DNA from: Polychytrium aggregatum
Taxonomy: Eukaryota > Chytridiomycota > Chytridiomycetes > Polychytriales
DNA length: 64,000 bases
NCBI RefSeq assembly: GCF_025602895.1
Contig: NW_026516316.1
Span: 62,001-126,000 of the forward strand
Direction of reading: 5' to 3'
This document shows positions 11,124 through 21,964 of this stretch, piece after piece. How positions within the stretch are numbered: the stretch's first letter is position 1; every line of letters starts with the position of its first letter. The notes beneath the pieces were generated by a model that made no database searches, was not told the DNA's origin, and saw only the letters and a program-made list of their open reading frames with translations. The position numbers and the translations under genes were made by a program.

Positions 11124-12604
11124 CTATGAGACAGTCGGAATGGGTCGACCGACGTTCGACTCGGTCCGTCGGTTGGCTTGCGGCTTCCGGCAGCTGTTGG
11201 CATAGTGGCCCTTTTCGCCACACTGCCGACGAGATGAAAATATGGCTGTTAGTCCACACGAATTGCGAACGAAGGAGGAGGATAGTGCGTGGTCGCGGTG
11301 CATGGCGTCCGCGCTGCCAGAAACATACCCGGAAGCAAACCAGATCCTCCCTCGATCGTCCTGGGGGGCGTCCAGGTCCTCCCTTGCCGTCGTGCCCGTC
11401 TTGATCCGGGCGATCGTTCATATTCGGCAGCTCGTACTTGGGACTGGGAATCAACATGAGGGTTCGTGAGCAAGAAATGCCATCAGCAGCAGGCCCGCGT
11501 ACGGATGAAGGGCTGCGATCAGATTGATACACTATCGGAATTGATTGCTGGGCACTTACTGGCCGAGCGCGCAGTCGGGTCCCTTGGGGCAGAATCCAGT
11601 CAGATAGAGTGGGCAGATCGCCTTTCGGACGTGCTTGTGTCGACACTTGGCACCTGGCAGCGGCGAGAACGGGGCAGGATGAGGTGAGCACGACGGCCAT
11701 CGTAGCTGCCCGCCTCGACCAGATCAACCGCATATATCACAAAGCACACGCACGGAGCCGGGCCGGAGGGAGAATGCGGCAATCCGGAACGAGCCCTGCG
11801 CGGGTTTCAAAGGGGACGGCGAGCGCACCACCACCTACCATGCTTGCAAAAGCCTCGATCGTACCACGGACAGTCCTTCATCTTGGAAGCGGGATCGACG
11901 TGGAGATACATGCACTCGGGATTCGAGCACTCGCCATACTTGGTGAAGAACCAGCACTCGGGCATCTTCTTGAGGTTGTACTCGTGCCTGGAGAAGCGCG
12001 ATGACGGGATGGGATGGGATGGGATGGGATGAGAGCAGGCGAGGGTCAGTCCACATCGATCGACAAGCAATTCGCCGCCCTTATCGATATCGGCAGCGAT
12101 TAAATACAAACACTATGGGATTTGATTTCAAGCGCTCGTGCAAGGCAGCTTGCCTTTGGACGGCCGCGGGCAAACACCAGCTACTTACAGGAACTCGCAC
12201 ATATCGCCCTTCTTGCACAGGCCACGCAGCCAGTGCTTGCAGACAACGGATCGGTCCGGCCTTGCATGCTTGAGCGGACAGGCGAGGCCTCTCGGGCAGT
12301 TGCCCCGCTGGAACGCTTTGCAGATCTCGGTTGGAACGGGGCGATCGATGAACGGCAGGATGTCGGGCGATCGGATGAACTCCTCAAACTCAAAGTGGCA
12401 GATGGCCGGGTCGACGGTTGTCAGGTATTCGTACGAGGTCTCGAGCAAGGTCATTGTGGATGCGGGCTCTGGCGTATCAACCACGGAGTGCGGTTGATGC
12501 GGTTGATGCGGTTGATACGATGGATGTGATGTCGATGATGCAAAGATGCGATGGATGCGATGGTGATCCAAAGCCGATGGAGTTGTGATGGATGTGGTTG
12601 ACAT
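11124..12604 (-). CDS. YTH1: CPSF30/Yth1 pre-mRNA cleavage and polyadenylation zinc-finger subunit
   Basis: Exons 12604-12189, 11987-11839, 11653-11560, 11443-11329 and 11222-11124; 290 residues. After a His/Pro-rich N-terminus come five CCCH fingers: CKAFQRGNCPRG.., CKHWLRGLCKKG.. (joined over intron 1 to ..CEFLHEYNLKKMPEC), CWFFTKYGECSN.., CPWYDRGFCKHG.. and CPLYLTGFCPKG... The last finger gains its His across intron 3 (GHPKYELP). A C-terminal zinc knuckle CFRCGEKGHYANSC is completed across intron 4. This is the architecture of CPSF30, the subunit that binds the AAUAAA signal in the nuclear 3'-end processing factor. Fungal Yth1 of budding yeast lacks the knuckle; animal CPSF30 has it. A 9-bp repeat (QPH x3) lies in exon 1. 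Confidence 0.95.
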
Positions 12605-12696
12605 TGAGCCGCGGCGATCTGATTTGTCAGTGCCCCGGATCGAGGGTGGATCGACCCGAGAACTTCTTGGCTCGAGCCGAGCCGCCCTGGTTTTTG

Positions 12697-12960
12697 GTCA
12701 TGGACTTGATATGTTGTTACCCAATATCATCGCACTGGCCATGACTATTCTGTGATGGGGTGCTTCGCCCTCTTCCATAGCCTGAGAAGATTTGCCTCCA
12801 TATTCAGTGTGCCCAAGAGCACCATTCGCCGCTGGCACTCCGAGACCAGTGCAGCCAGGAGACTCTCGGACCACTTGGATCGGGATCGACCCTGGTGTGG
12901 GATCGATCTTCACCGCTGTCGTTCGAGTACCCATCCGACCAAGTGCCGGTGATGAACTCC
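12697..12960 (+). mobile_element. degenerate dispersed sequence with HTH-like coding fragment, copy 1
   Basis: Two blocks here (GTTACCCAATA..ATCGC..GGCCATGAC and the block encoding FSVPKSTIRRWHSE) recur on the opposite strand at about 51.1-51.2 kb; a third partial copy lies at 40.9 kb. The encoded peptide looks like the recognition helix of a helix-turn-helix DNA-binding domain. The frame is short and interrupted. It is probably a relic of a transposase or a duplicated gene; the family is unknown. Confidence 0.45.
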
Positions 12961-13151
12961 TTCGCGGGCGATCAGATCCGCTCTCTCAGGTACAACGCAG
13001 TCATAGCGGCGGTGGGCAAGCCATAATACTGACTCCCGCTCCCACCGTTGCCCATCGCATTGATGCCAGACTTGTACCAATACCAGGATCAGCCCCACCA
13101 CCTGGACAGAATCGCGCCTGTATCCATAGAACCCGGTGTATTGCTTCTCGC

Positions 13152-14375
13152 TCAGGCCTCCTGGATGATGGCCTTGATCGACTCGACCAAGCGAGGATCG
13201 GTGTCGGGGCACTTTTGGTAAATCTCCAGGGCCTCGCGGTAGAGCGATGTGGCCTCGGCCTCGCCCTCGGAGCCGTGCTGATCCACGGCGGCGGCCATAA
13301 AGTAGAGGTCGTTCCCGACATCGAGGTGGTAGCGGGTGCCGTGGACGGCAATGTGGATGTCCCGGGCCTCCTTGTAGCAGCGGATGGCTTCATCAAACTC
13401 AAACAGGGCGTGATGGCATTGGCCGATGCGGTAGAGGTTCAGAGCAACATCCAGATTCTCGCGCGAGGCCAGCACCTCGGTATAGGTGTCCATCGACTCC
13501 TTGAAGTACTTCATGGCCTCCTGCGTCTCAAAGGCATACAGGCATGCGAGGCCCATGCTCCGAAGGGTCTCGGCAACGTCGGCGTGCGGTGCGGACTGGT
13601 GCGCCGCCTGGTAGTAGCCAAGAGCCTCCTTGTACTGCTTCAGTGCCTCGACGTGCTTCTGCTGCTGCAGATACAGATGGCCGATGCTTCGGGTGACTTG
13701 CGCAACATTGGTGTGGTTGCGAGTTCCATGGATCCGGACAAAGGTGTCCAGGGCCTCGCGGTGCAGAGCCAGGGCCTGCTCGAACTGGGTGTGGAGACGT
13801 TCGGCATGGATGGTCGCAGTGTTGGTCTGGGCCGTGGCGACGAAGAGCTCCAGGTCGTCCTTCTTGTCTTCCTCGATGGCCGCGAGAGAGCGGTTGATCT
13901 GAATTGATTCGTGATAGAACTGGATGGCCTGCTCGTAGCGTCCATCGGCGTCGGCAACGTTGCCGAGATTGATCAGGGTGGCCGAGACATCGGTGTGGCT
14001 CCGGGTGCCGTGTCGCTCGACATAGGCCGCCAGAGCCTCGTTGTAGCGAGCCGCCGCTTCGTCGTAGTTGCCCGAGTCCAGCGCCTGCTTTCCGAGTCGC
14101 TTCAGTTTGACGATCGGGTCTGCAGAGCCCTCTTCGGGCTGTCCAGCCCTGACGTGGGCGTCGTCGCCTGCTGGGACCGAGGCAAAGAGTCGATGGGACA
14201 CCATCGGCAGCATTGGCAGCATTGGCAGCATCCGAGCCGGCTGAACGGCACTGGTCACTGCGAGACGACCGAGCTGATGCTGCCGATAAAACCAGCAGAC
14301 ACGGCCGGCAGCGCTGGTCGTGGTGCGCCCAAGTGGCTGGCGCAGGAGACTCGAGACGACGATCCGTGATGCCAT
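13152..14375 (-). CDS. tetratricopeptide-repeat protein with mitochondrial-type leader
   Basis: A single exon of 407 residues. The first about 65 residues are rich in Arg, Ser and hydrophobics with no acidic residues, ending RLFASV, which resembles a mitochondrial presequence. From about residue 95 come seven or so TPR units of 42-residue kinesin-light-chain spacing, for example NYDEAAARYNEALAAYVERH, YEQAIQFYHES, QFEQALALHREALDTF, HVEALKQYKEALGYY, ETQEAMKYFKES and EFDEAIRCYKEARDI. TPRs are protein-protein interaction scaffolds; no enzymatic domain is visible. The start ATG at 14375 was preferred because the open frame upstream of it begins with no ATG. A 371-codon plus-strand frame here is an antisense shadow. 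Confidence 0.85.
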   Translation of the reverse strand: MASRIVVSSLLRQPLGRTTTSAAGRVCWFYRQHQLGRLAVTSAVQPARMLPMLPMLPMVSHRLFASVPAGDDAHVRAGQPEEGSADPIVKLKRLGKQALDSGNYDEAAARYNEALAAYVERHGTRSHTDVSATLINLGNVADADGRYEQAIQFYHESIQINRSLAAIEEDKKDDLELFVATAQTNTATIHAERLHTQFEQALALHREALDTFVRIHGTRNHTNVAQVTRSIGHLYLQQQKHVEALKQYKEALGYYQAAHQSAPHADVAETLRSMGLACLYAFETQEAMKYFKESMDTYTEVLASRENLDVALNLYRIGQCHHALFEFDEAIRCYKEARDIHIAVHGTRYHLDVGNDLYFMAAAVDQHGSEGEAEATSLYREALEIYQKCPDTDPRLVESIKAIIQEA

Positions 14376-15987
14376 TGGGATGCGGGGTTTGCGGGTAGGT
14401 GGGAGCTCGCTGGGATGGAAAGCGATACGACCGGAAGATCGGCAGACGCTTGGGGGAGATCGTAGAACGGGCACCCGAGATGATGGGCAGAGCAGATCTC
14501 CGCACGAGCGCAAATCGGATCTTGGTTTTGGGGACAGCGGACCTTGATGCCAGGCCACCGAGAGGCGCTCCGCGAGGGAATCGACCTCTGGCTGCCGCGA
14601 ATACGGATTGCAAAGACAACACAAGTCAACCCGGCGGACTCATCAGATGCACAGACGAACAGGTATCGAGGAAGGCAGCAGCACCACGAAGGATGGTGGA
14701 TATGTTCACATTGGCAAACCCGCGATGATGGATGCCGGGTCCGAGTGAGCGCTTGGTGTTGTAACTTCCCGCATTACATCCAAGTATTACATCCAAGTAT
14801 TACATCCAAGTATTGCGTTCAGAGTATCAAGTCTAATGATATCAAGTTTAGCGTTATCAAGTTTAGCGATTTCACCCAATAACAGCACTCGAACATGTCG
14901 ACTGGGGAGTCCCATCGCTGCGCTGACAGAGCAGCTTTCTCAGCCCGCCCCTTTCGCCCGCACAGCATCTCCGGCCCAGTCTACCAAAGCCAGCGCTGCT
15001 GTGGACGGCGCGGATATCGCATTACGATACGGATATCACCCTATAGTGCGGATATTACATTACGATACGGATATCACACTATGGTGCGGATATCGCATTA
15101 CGGCAGCGGTGTGGCCCTTTCCGTTTCATCACCGACGCCACTTGTTTGCGGCCGCAGCGGGCTCGTTGCCGACGCCGGCCATTTCGTCGCCGTTGCTGGT
15201 TCGTCTTGCCCCCCGATGGTCATGCGCTGGTGCTCGCTCCACCGCAGCCATGGGCCGGGACCATCATGAGACCTGCCCCGGTCAGAGGGCTGGTGCCGTC
15301 TTTTCTCTGTTGCCCATGTGCTTGAGCCCTCCTTGCGCCGCTGTGCGGCACTCAGAATCGAAGGCGGTGGCATCTCGGCTGGCTCTGCGGGTGCTCGCAG
15401 TCCAACTGCAAGACGGCGCACCTCTGGGCTTCTCGGGTCACAGCCCGCGGCTTCTGAGCGCATGACCCTTGGCCCCGAATCCTTCCCTCTTCTCCCCTCG
15501 TGCGGGTCGGCACATTCCCCGGAAAGCATCGCATGTTCGTCGAGTATTGCTGCACTTTCGCTGCTGCAGACACGCCTGGCTGGGCAAAAGAAAGGCTTGG
15601 ATCACCAGGCTCAGCCGCCCCGGGGAAAACATCCAGCGGCCGAGAGCACCTGGTCTGGAGGCGCTCTGGCCCACCCTTTCTCCCAGGATCGGGGCTGGCA
15701 GACAAGCATACAGGCACTCGCTTGCCATGCAGGTGGCAGTCGTCCGGCGTGAGCGCATGTCCATGCATTCCTGCTTACCGCTGCAAAACGGAAGCAAACA
15801 GGCAGATGTATTCGCTCAACCCCACACCCACTTCCATATCCACCATGTCCCACTCCCACGGCCCCATTCTCCTCATCGCCGTCGGTGCAGTTCCCACGCA
15901 CGGCATCCCCACACTTGCTCTGGCTGTCTCTCACTTCCGGCTCGGAAGCACCGCCAACCTGCTGATGCCATCCGACCGATCTCTGGA
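14376..15987. other. intergenic region with small repeats
   Basis: About 1.6 kb without a supported gene. It contains a 13-bp tandem repeat (about 14773-14815) and an irregular repeat of GGATATCGCATTACGATAC-like units (about 15010-15105). The rest is pyrimidine-rich on the plus strand and includes the protease promoter at its right end. Confidence 0.5.
14773..14815. repeat. 13-bp tandem repeat (ATTACATCCAAGT)
   Basis: Three near-exact copies plus a partial fourth in the intergenic gap upstream of the TPR gene. Confidence 0.85.
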
Positions 15988-15995
15988 ATATAAAA
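15988..15995 (+). promoter_or_regulatory. TATA box of the papain-like protease gene
   Basis: TATAAAAG lies 138 bp before the ATG at 16126, followed by a pyrimidine-rich leader (CTCCCTCCCCTCCTTCTCTC) typical of highly expressed fungal genes. Confidence 0.75.
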
Positions 15996-16125
15996 GGGCC
16001 TCGTATCTCGCTACTTCTGGGCCTCACCACCGGCACACCCGACTCCCGCTCAGAACCAGCCTTCTAGCCTCCGACCTCTTCTCCCTCCCCTCCTTCTCTC
16101 GCTCATCTTGTTCTGCTCTACCACC

Positions 16126-17408
16126 ATGCTCGTCAACCTCGGCTTTGCTCTGACCGCCCTCCTCGCCCTCTCCGGAGCCATCGAGGCTGCTTCCGTCTCC
16201 AAGGGCGGCAAGTGGGACAAGTACCGCAAGTCGCTCGACAAGGTCCTCGGCTCTGCCGAGAACACGGCCAGCATGTCCAAGGACGCCAAGACCATGTTCC
16301 AGGCCCATGTCACCCAGCGCAAGGACCCCGCCTTCAAGAAGCTCGTCAAGAAGGTCAAGAAGCACCCCAAGGCCAAGAAGAACAAGGCCGGCTTCACCAT
16401 GACCGATGACAACATCGAGTCCCTGGCCACCGATGTCTTTGTAAGTGTCAAACAGTGTGCTGATCCGATCTGTCTGCATCCGGCAGCCGATGGCAGCTTG
16501 TAGTCGTTGCGGCTGGATTGCAGATCGTGCATCAAGGTACTCTGCACAAACGCCATCCATGTTCATCACACTCTGGTCATTGCCAGCACTGACTCTGATG
16601 CTTCTTGGCATACAGGGCAGCAACGCCTCTGATGTCCACACCGCTGCCGTCCGAGCTGCCATGCTCCCCGACTCGTGGGATTCCCGCGACAAGAACTGGG
16701 TCTCCTCAGTCAAGGACCAGGGCCAGTGCGGCAGCTGCGTTGCCTTCTCCTCGGCTGCCACCGTCGAGAGCACCTTCCTCAGCCAGACCGGCAACAGCAT
16801 CGAGGTCTCGACCGCCGACATCTTTTTCTGCCTTGCTGCTGGCCAGGCTCAGTGCAGCACCGGCTGGCAGCCCAAATCGGCTGCCGATGCCATCTCCCAG
16901 AACGGCGTCGTTGGAGCCGACTGCTTCCCTTACACCGCGGGTAACGGCCAGGACCAACAGTGCAACGACAGCAGCTGCCAGCGCACTGGTGGTCTGTCTG
17001 AAGCCTCGTTCGGCAGCGTCGACGAGATCAAGCAGCACATCATGACCTACGGCGCCGTCTTTACTGGCTTCACTGTCTGTGAGTACTCGACCGACCGACC
17101 GAGCAGGATTCTGCATTCAACTGGATGGACATGGCACTAACTCACCACACTCTCCCTTGCCCCCAACAGACCAAGACTTTATGAACTGCTGCACCAACAA
17201 CCAGATCTACATGCAGCAGTCCGACCAGCAGGAGGGCGGCCACGCCGTCTCGATTGTTGGCTGGGATGAGAGCAAGCAGGCCTGGCTCTGCAAGAACTCC
17301 TGGACCACCACCTGGGGCACTGACGGCTTCTTCTGGATCGGCTACGGCCAGGCCGGCATTGGCTCGACCGACCAGACCTATGGCTTCACCACCTCTGGCG
17401 GCAACTAA
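16126..17408 (+). CDS. secreted papain-family (C1A) cysteine protease
   Basis: Exons 16126-16440, 16616-17078 and 17170-17408; 338 residues. A signal peptide (about residues 1-22, [13 protein letters not shown] core) is followed by a Lys-rich prodomain of about 100 residues without a clear ERFNIN motif. The mature domain starts near MLPDSWDSR. Catalytic features: oxyanion Gln and nucleophile Cys in DQGQCGSC, catalytic His in [10 protein letters not shown], and Asn in KNSWTTTWG. Extra Cys pairs suggest disulfides. The usual Trp right after the active-site Cys (CGSCWAF) is Val here (CGSCVAF). Codon use is strongly C-ending, TATA box and CACC before ATG, so high expression is likely. It is probably an extracellular or vacuolar endopeptidase. 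Confidence 0.94.
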
Positions 17409-17514
17409 GCATCAGCTTCGTCTCTGGAAGACGTGCCCACTGCTTGTGTCTGTATGCTTCATTCCATCTTCCCTCGCTAACGGTCGGTCTGTCGCCGGTC
17501 ACTCGACAACCTGA

Positions 17515-17625
17515 CTCGTACCGCCCTCGATCCCATTCCCTCGATCCCACTTCCTCGATCCCATTCCCTCGATCCCATTCCCTCGATCCCCTTTCCTCGA
17601 TCCCCTTTCCTCGATCCCGCTTTCT
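17515..17625. repeat. 14-15-bp minisatellite in protease 3' region
   Basis: About nine copies of CTCGATCCCATTCC and slight variants lie just downstream of the protease stop, inside the likely 3' untranslated region because the AATAAA is further on. Confidence 0.85.
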
Positions 17626-17727
17626 CTGTACTTTGTTCAACTCTTAGTCGTTTCCCCCTTCTCCAGCCCTATTCCCATCTTCCGCAACCCCCTAAACGGC
17701 TTTGGTGCCCTTCTAATGTACTATGGA

Positions 17728-17733
17728 AATAAA
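17728..17733 (+). terminator. polyadenylation signal of the protease gene
   Basis: AATAAA lies 320 bp after the stop and is the first canonical signal on this strand. Confidence 0.6.
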
Positions 17734-18124
17734 GCTATACTACCCCGTCAATAGTTTGGTTTGAGCTGACAGTCTCCGACAGAATGGCTGGCGAATTGGT
17801 TGGATCAGATATCCACAGAACGACGCAGGCGCTGGCTTGAATGTGATGTTCAAAGCATTCGGGTACGCGGCTGTAGCCGAGCAGCAGCACACCCGCAGCA
17901 CCAACCGCGATTGCAGTATCAGTGATCCCTCATCCTCAGCATCCACACGAAGTCTACAATCGAGCGGCCGTGTGGTTCGTTCACAGGGCAGGTTCAGGTT
18001 CAGGTTCAGCCCTGCCCTCACCACTACGCTACGTTGATCCCTCCTCTCCCTATCTCTGTCTCTCCATCCACAATCACACAGCTCTAAAAAAAAATATGTA
18101 ATTGTTCAGCATGCTTCATTCATT
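17734..18124. other. convergent intergenic gap
   Basis: The gap between the protease poly(A) signal and the RRP1 stop. It is AT-richer near 18087-18125 and no gene is seen. Confidence 0.5.
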
Positions 18125-21100
18125 CTACATATAGTCTGATGCTACCGCCCTCTTGGCGGAAAGCTTTTTCGGCTGTGGGGAGGGGCTTGATATCTTGAGG
18201 GCGGCCTTTGCCGGAGGGGGAAGCAGATTGATGGGACTGGATCCAGAGAGGAGGGCCTTGGTCTTGTCAAAGACTGGCGGGGGTTGTTCCGAGATCGAGT
18301 GTCAGAAAGAGGCAAGCGTCTTGCCATTCACCCCGAGACGGGTCGATGCCCTGTGTTCCGGAGGCACAAATCACAGACTCGGGTCACCCCAGACTAAGCG
18401 ACCGGCGCTGTTACATACACTGAACATGGTGCTTGCCACTCCAACGAACAGACTTTTTCTCCACGGGTGTGCTCGGGGCTGACAATGATGAGTTTCATTC
18501 AGGTCGGGTTGCGGCGACAGATCCGTCAGTATGTGCGGATTCTAATGCTCTACTCTCATGAGACTGGTGAGTCATCCATGTTCTCAGCCCCGACTCCACG
18601 TGATAGTGCTGCCATCATGAAGCCTTCGATTTGTCTCACCTTCTTCCGAAGAGGCAGACGTCGTTGCTGGGGTTGTGGAAACCTTGCTTCGGTCGCCACT
18701 TTGATGCTCATCGGCGCTGTGGCTGGCCTTGGTCTTCTTGGCGGGAACGCTCTTGGCTGGTCGTGTGGACGCATAGCCACACGGGTGGTGAGCGAGATGA
18801 CATGGCGACATGAAGCCGGGGAGAGAAGCAAGACAGCACGAATCAGAATACGCTCTGCAGAACTCTTTCGGCGATATCGGCGTCAATATCAACGACGACA
18901 ACAAGAGCAAGCGGGCTCTGGATACACCGCCATGTACACCGCCATGTACACCGCCATGTACACCGCAGCCATCAAGAGCGGATCCCCATGCATACGACCA
19001 GTCTGTTGGGTGTTGTGCACTGTGCATGGATGGCAACGACTTCTGCTTACGCGCCACAATGGAGCCAGCCTTTCGCTTGGCTGTTTGTCCGCTAGTGCCT
19101 TCATCCTGGACGTCGGAGTCGACTTCGGGCTTGGCTGGCTTCTTGGTTTTGTGAGGCTCGGGCTCGGTGTCGGGCTCGGGAGTGGTCTTGGCGTCGGCAG
19201 CTGCTTCCGCGGCGCGGCTTTGGCCATTCTTGTTCTTGTTCTTCTTCTTCTTTTTGCTCTTGGACGCCGATGTCGGCACCGCCGTCTCTGCAGGGGCGTC
19301 GTCGACCTGGGCCTCCGATCCGCTGGGCACATGGTCCGACTCGGGCACGGCCGTGCTAGGCGAGTCCGAGGCCGAGTCGTCGGCAGTGGTATCCGGCTCC
19401 TTGAGGGCATCCTCCGATTCCTCCGCAGCCGACTCTAGCAACCCGTCCGTGTCGACACCTGTGACTTTGGCGTACTGCTCAAAGAGCGCATACATGATCT
19501 GGCGATTGCCCGATGTCGTCGAGGGCTTGGCGGCGGTGAGGAAGAGGCGCTTGGTGATGGCAACCAGGTCGAAGGAGGATGTCTTTGAGGGCATTTCTTC
19601 GTCCTCGTAGCCGTTGAACTCAAAGTCGTCGTCTGAGACGGGGCGATAGCGTCAGCCGAGCACTCGAACTCATCGATAGCGCAGCCATCGAGTGGGAGAC
19701 ATGCTGAGTGTGCCGAAAATAAAGTCCTTACCGGCACGAGCCAAGATGGCCTCGAACACCTCCGATTTGACACGAGCCGCGACCGTCGGTTGGATCGTGG
19801 TCGCAATCAGGTCGAAGAATGGCGACAGCAGGGCCATTCCGTTTTGCAACGACAGCTGCAGCCAGTGAGCGACCGATCCAAACACCAAAGTGTCAATGCG
19901 CGATGATCTAGGGTGCTCCGTCTGGATGTGCCGCTCCGCGAATCATCGGCCACTCAGTCCCGATAGACGCATCGGCAGAGCGCGACATACCTCGCCCTGG
20001 AGCGACTTGTCGAGCTCGTTCACATAGACTTCGCAAGTATGGTATCGGATTCCGTCGGGAAACTTGGAGTTTCGTGGGCTGGAGGGGGAGAGGCGGTTAT
20101 TCCGGTTCGATTCATCGTCCGCTTGCGATGCATCTGCGACACTGCTAGTTTTACTGCTTTTCGACCCGGTGTCGCCGGTTTCGTGGCCGTTGTTATGTTC
20201 GTACCTCAAGGGTCCCTCTTTCATGATGGCCACGAATGCGTCCACATAGTCCTTCCGGAAGTCGTTCTTTTCCAGCAATCGGAAGGCATAAAAGTGCATC
20301 TTTCTCATCAAGAGATAGAATTTGTCGAGTCTACAGCGCGATCAATAGTCAGTTTGGGAACGGACGCGGCCGCAACATTAGTCGGACGAAAGCAGCCACC
20401 CAGCTGAATCTATCTCACGGCTTGCTCGCTTGGTGGTGGAGACCAGCGAGTAGGGATGGGGTATCGGTGTTGCTCGAAGGGATTGCCACCACAGTGGATG
20501 TTGCGACGGCTTGGTATCATACCTGATGCGGTCGATGCCATTCCATTCGGCTGCGATGATATTCCAGAAAGCCTCGAGAAATCGAAGTCCCAGATCGCCA
20601 GGCAGAGACTCGACCATGCCCGCAAGTCGATCGGCCAGGTGCTGCTGGACAGGCGGCTTGTCCGACATCCAGAAGCCTAGTGAGTGAGTATATGGAGATC
20701 AAACGATGGGTTAGGCAGCGAAGGCGGAGGCGGAGGGATGGGGTGCGTGAAAATGCAGCGACAGGCAACTCGGCCGAGTCCTTCGACAGAGAGCACTGCT
20801 GTCCTGCGACACGAAGGGTCCCGGAAGCCAAACGGCAGAACGAGAGAGGGGACTCAAGGCAAAGCTGGTCCAAGTCGAATCCGCACGGAGCACAAGACGA
20901 ATCGATATTTCACGGCCGCGAGACCGATGCCGACGCCTTGTCATGTTCATGGCGATGGAACTGTACAGCTTCTCACAGCCATAGAGCAGTGATTTGCATC
21001 CGTTCGTATGCTTGCAGTCCAGCGGCCCATCAAGATCAGCGACGACTGGGAGGCATCGACACAGCCGGGGGCGATGGGCGATCCACGACCGCGACCACCC

Positions 21101-21577
21101 TCGGCATCATCGACCTGATATCGAGCCCATGGATGCATGCATCTCTCCAACAGGGGAGAGAGATTCTTGGCTGTGGCTTACAATAGAACATGGCCTTCCA
21201 GAGCTTCATCATCTGCAGATCGGAGATATCAGGCCGCGACTCCATATACTTGGTCAGCGAGAGGACGGCGTCGTCACGAACTCGCTTCTCTGTTTGGTCA
21301 AATGAGAGGAGAGCATTGAGTCGAGTGAATCCTTGCGTCAGTGCCCAGAACGAATTTGCTTTGCTGCTCGATATCGGCGAGCATGGATTCGATGGACCAT
21401 TGCCTTGCAAATCAAAAGGAGCCACACCAACGGATGTGTCTGTGGCGACCAAGGCGACTGAATCGATATCGCCATTCTGGCCGAGCTTGCAGCCCTTGGA
21501 TACACACCAACATGGGCCAGCCTCTTGCCGAATCCGGGGCCGGGACTGGCGACAGGGACTTCTTCGGAGGTGCTCAT
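18125..21577 (-). CDS. RRP1: Rrp1/Nop52-family nucleolar rRNA-processing protein
   Basis: Eight exons: 21577-21508, 21289-21182, 20676-20523, 20330-19991, 19855-19732, 19632-19051, 18756-18640 and 18273-18125; phases agree, 547 residues. The N-terminal Nop52 domain is clear once joined: FGKRLAHVEKRVRDDAVLSL, MMKLWKAMFYCFWMSDKPPV, LEAFWNIIAAEWNGIDRIR, LDKFYLLMRKMHFYAFRLL and SFDLVAITKRLFLTAAKPST. The C-terminal half is acidic/Ser-rich with a Lys tract (SKSKKKKKNKNKN), as expected for a nucleolar protein. Rrp1 acts in 60S assembly (27S pre-rRNA processing). The last exon carries the basic tail ending AVASDYM. Intron 6 contains a 12-bp repeat. It is divergently arranged with SNU23. Confidence 0.92.
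18928..18965. repeat. 12-bp tandem repeat in RRP1 intron 6
   Basis: Three exact copies of CACCGCCATGTA plus partial units lie inside the 18757-19050 intron of the RRP1 gene. Confidence 0.8.
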
Positions 21578-21964
21578 GAGTGGATATGGGGGAGGGACGG
21601 GCTTCTCTCGTGCGTGTCGGTCGGGAAGCTCAATGGCGGAAGATGGAGACCAGGCAGTGCGGGTTTGCTGTTTCGCTCCGGCGGCCGTTTCGTCTGGTCG
21701 ATTCGGTGTCGACAACTGCTGATCGCTGGACATCTGAGGCAGACGCCGATCAGAAAAAAAAAGTTGCTCCGACCGCACGTGATTTAATAGGGAGCCATCC
21801 GCCCCGGATGCGGCGATTGCCAGGGAAGCGACCCGATCCATCGGGCGATGCACCCAGCGACCATCCAGCGACCATCCAGCGACCATCCAGCGACCAGCCC
21901 AGCGATCAGCCCAGCGATCTCCCTGGGCCACTCACCCAACGATCGCCGCAGCAACGCCCGCGCC
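21578..21964. promoter_or_regulatory. divergent promoter region RRP1 / SNU23
   Basis: 387 bp separate the two start codons. It must serve both head-to-head genes, a ribosome-biogenesis and a splicing gene. It contains a 10-11-bp repeat (CCAGCGACCAT, 21851-21918). No TATA box is seen on either strand, consistent with housekeeping promoters. Confidence 0.55.
21851..21918. repeat. short tandem repeat upstream of SNU23
   Basis: Copies of CCAGCGACCAT and the variant CCCAGCGATCAG are arranged in tandem directly before the SNU23 start codon. Confidence 0.8.

Noticed and set aside
12792-13907. 371-codon plus-strand open frame
   Set aside because: It is antisense to the TPR gene, has no domain and reflects the high GC third positions of that gene.
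14220-15105. Repeats at 14773 and 15010 as a possible CRISPR array
   Set aside because: Direct tandem units without unique spacers in a eukaryotic genome; these are minisatellites.
15098-15993. Several 120-210-codon frames on both strands
   Set aside because: No domain, overlapping in all frames; explained by GC content.
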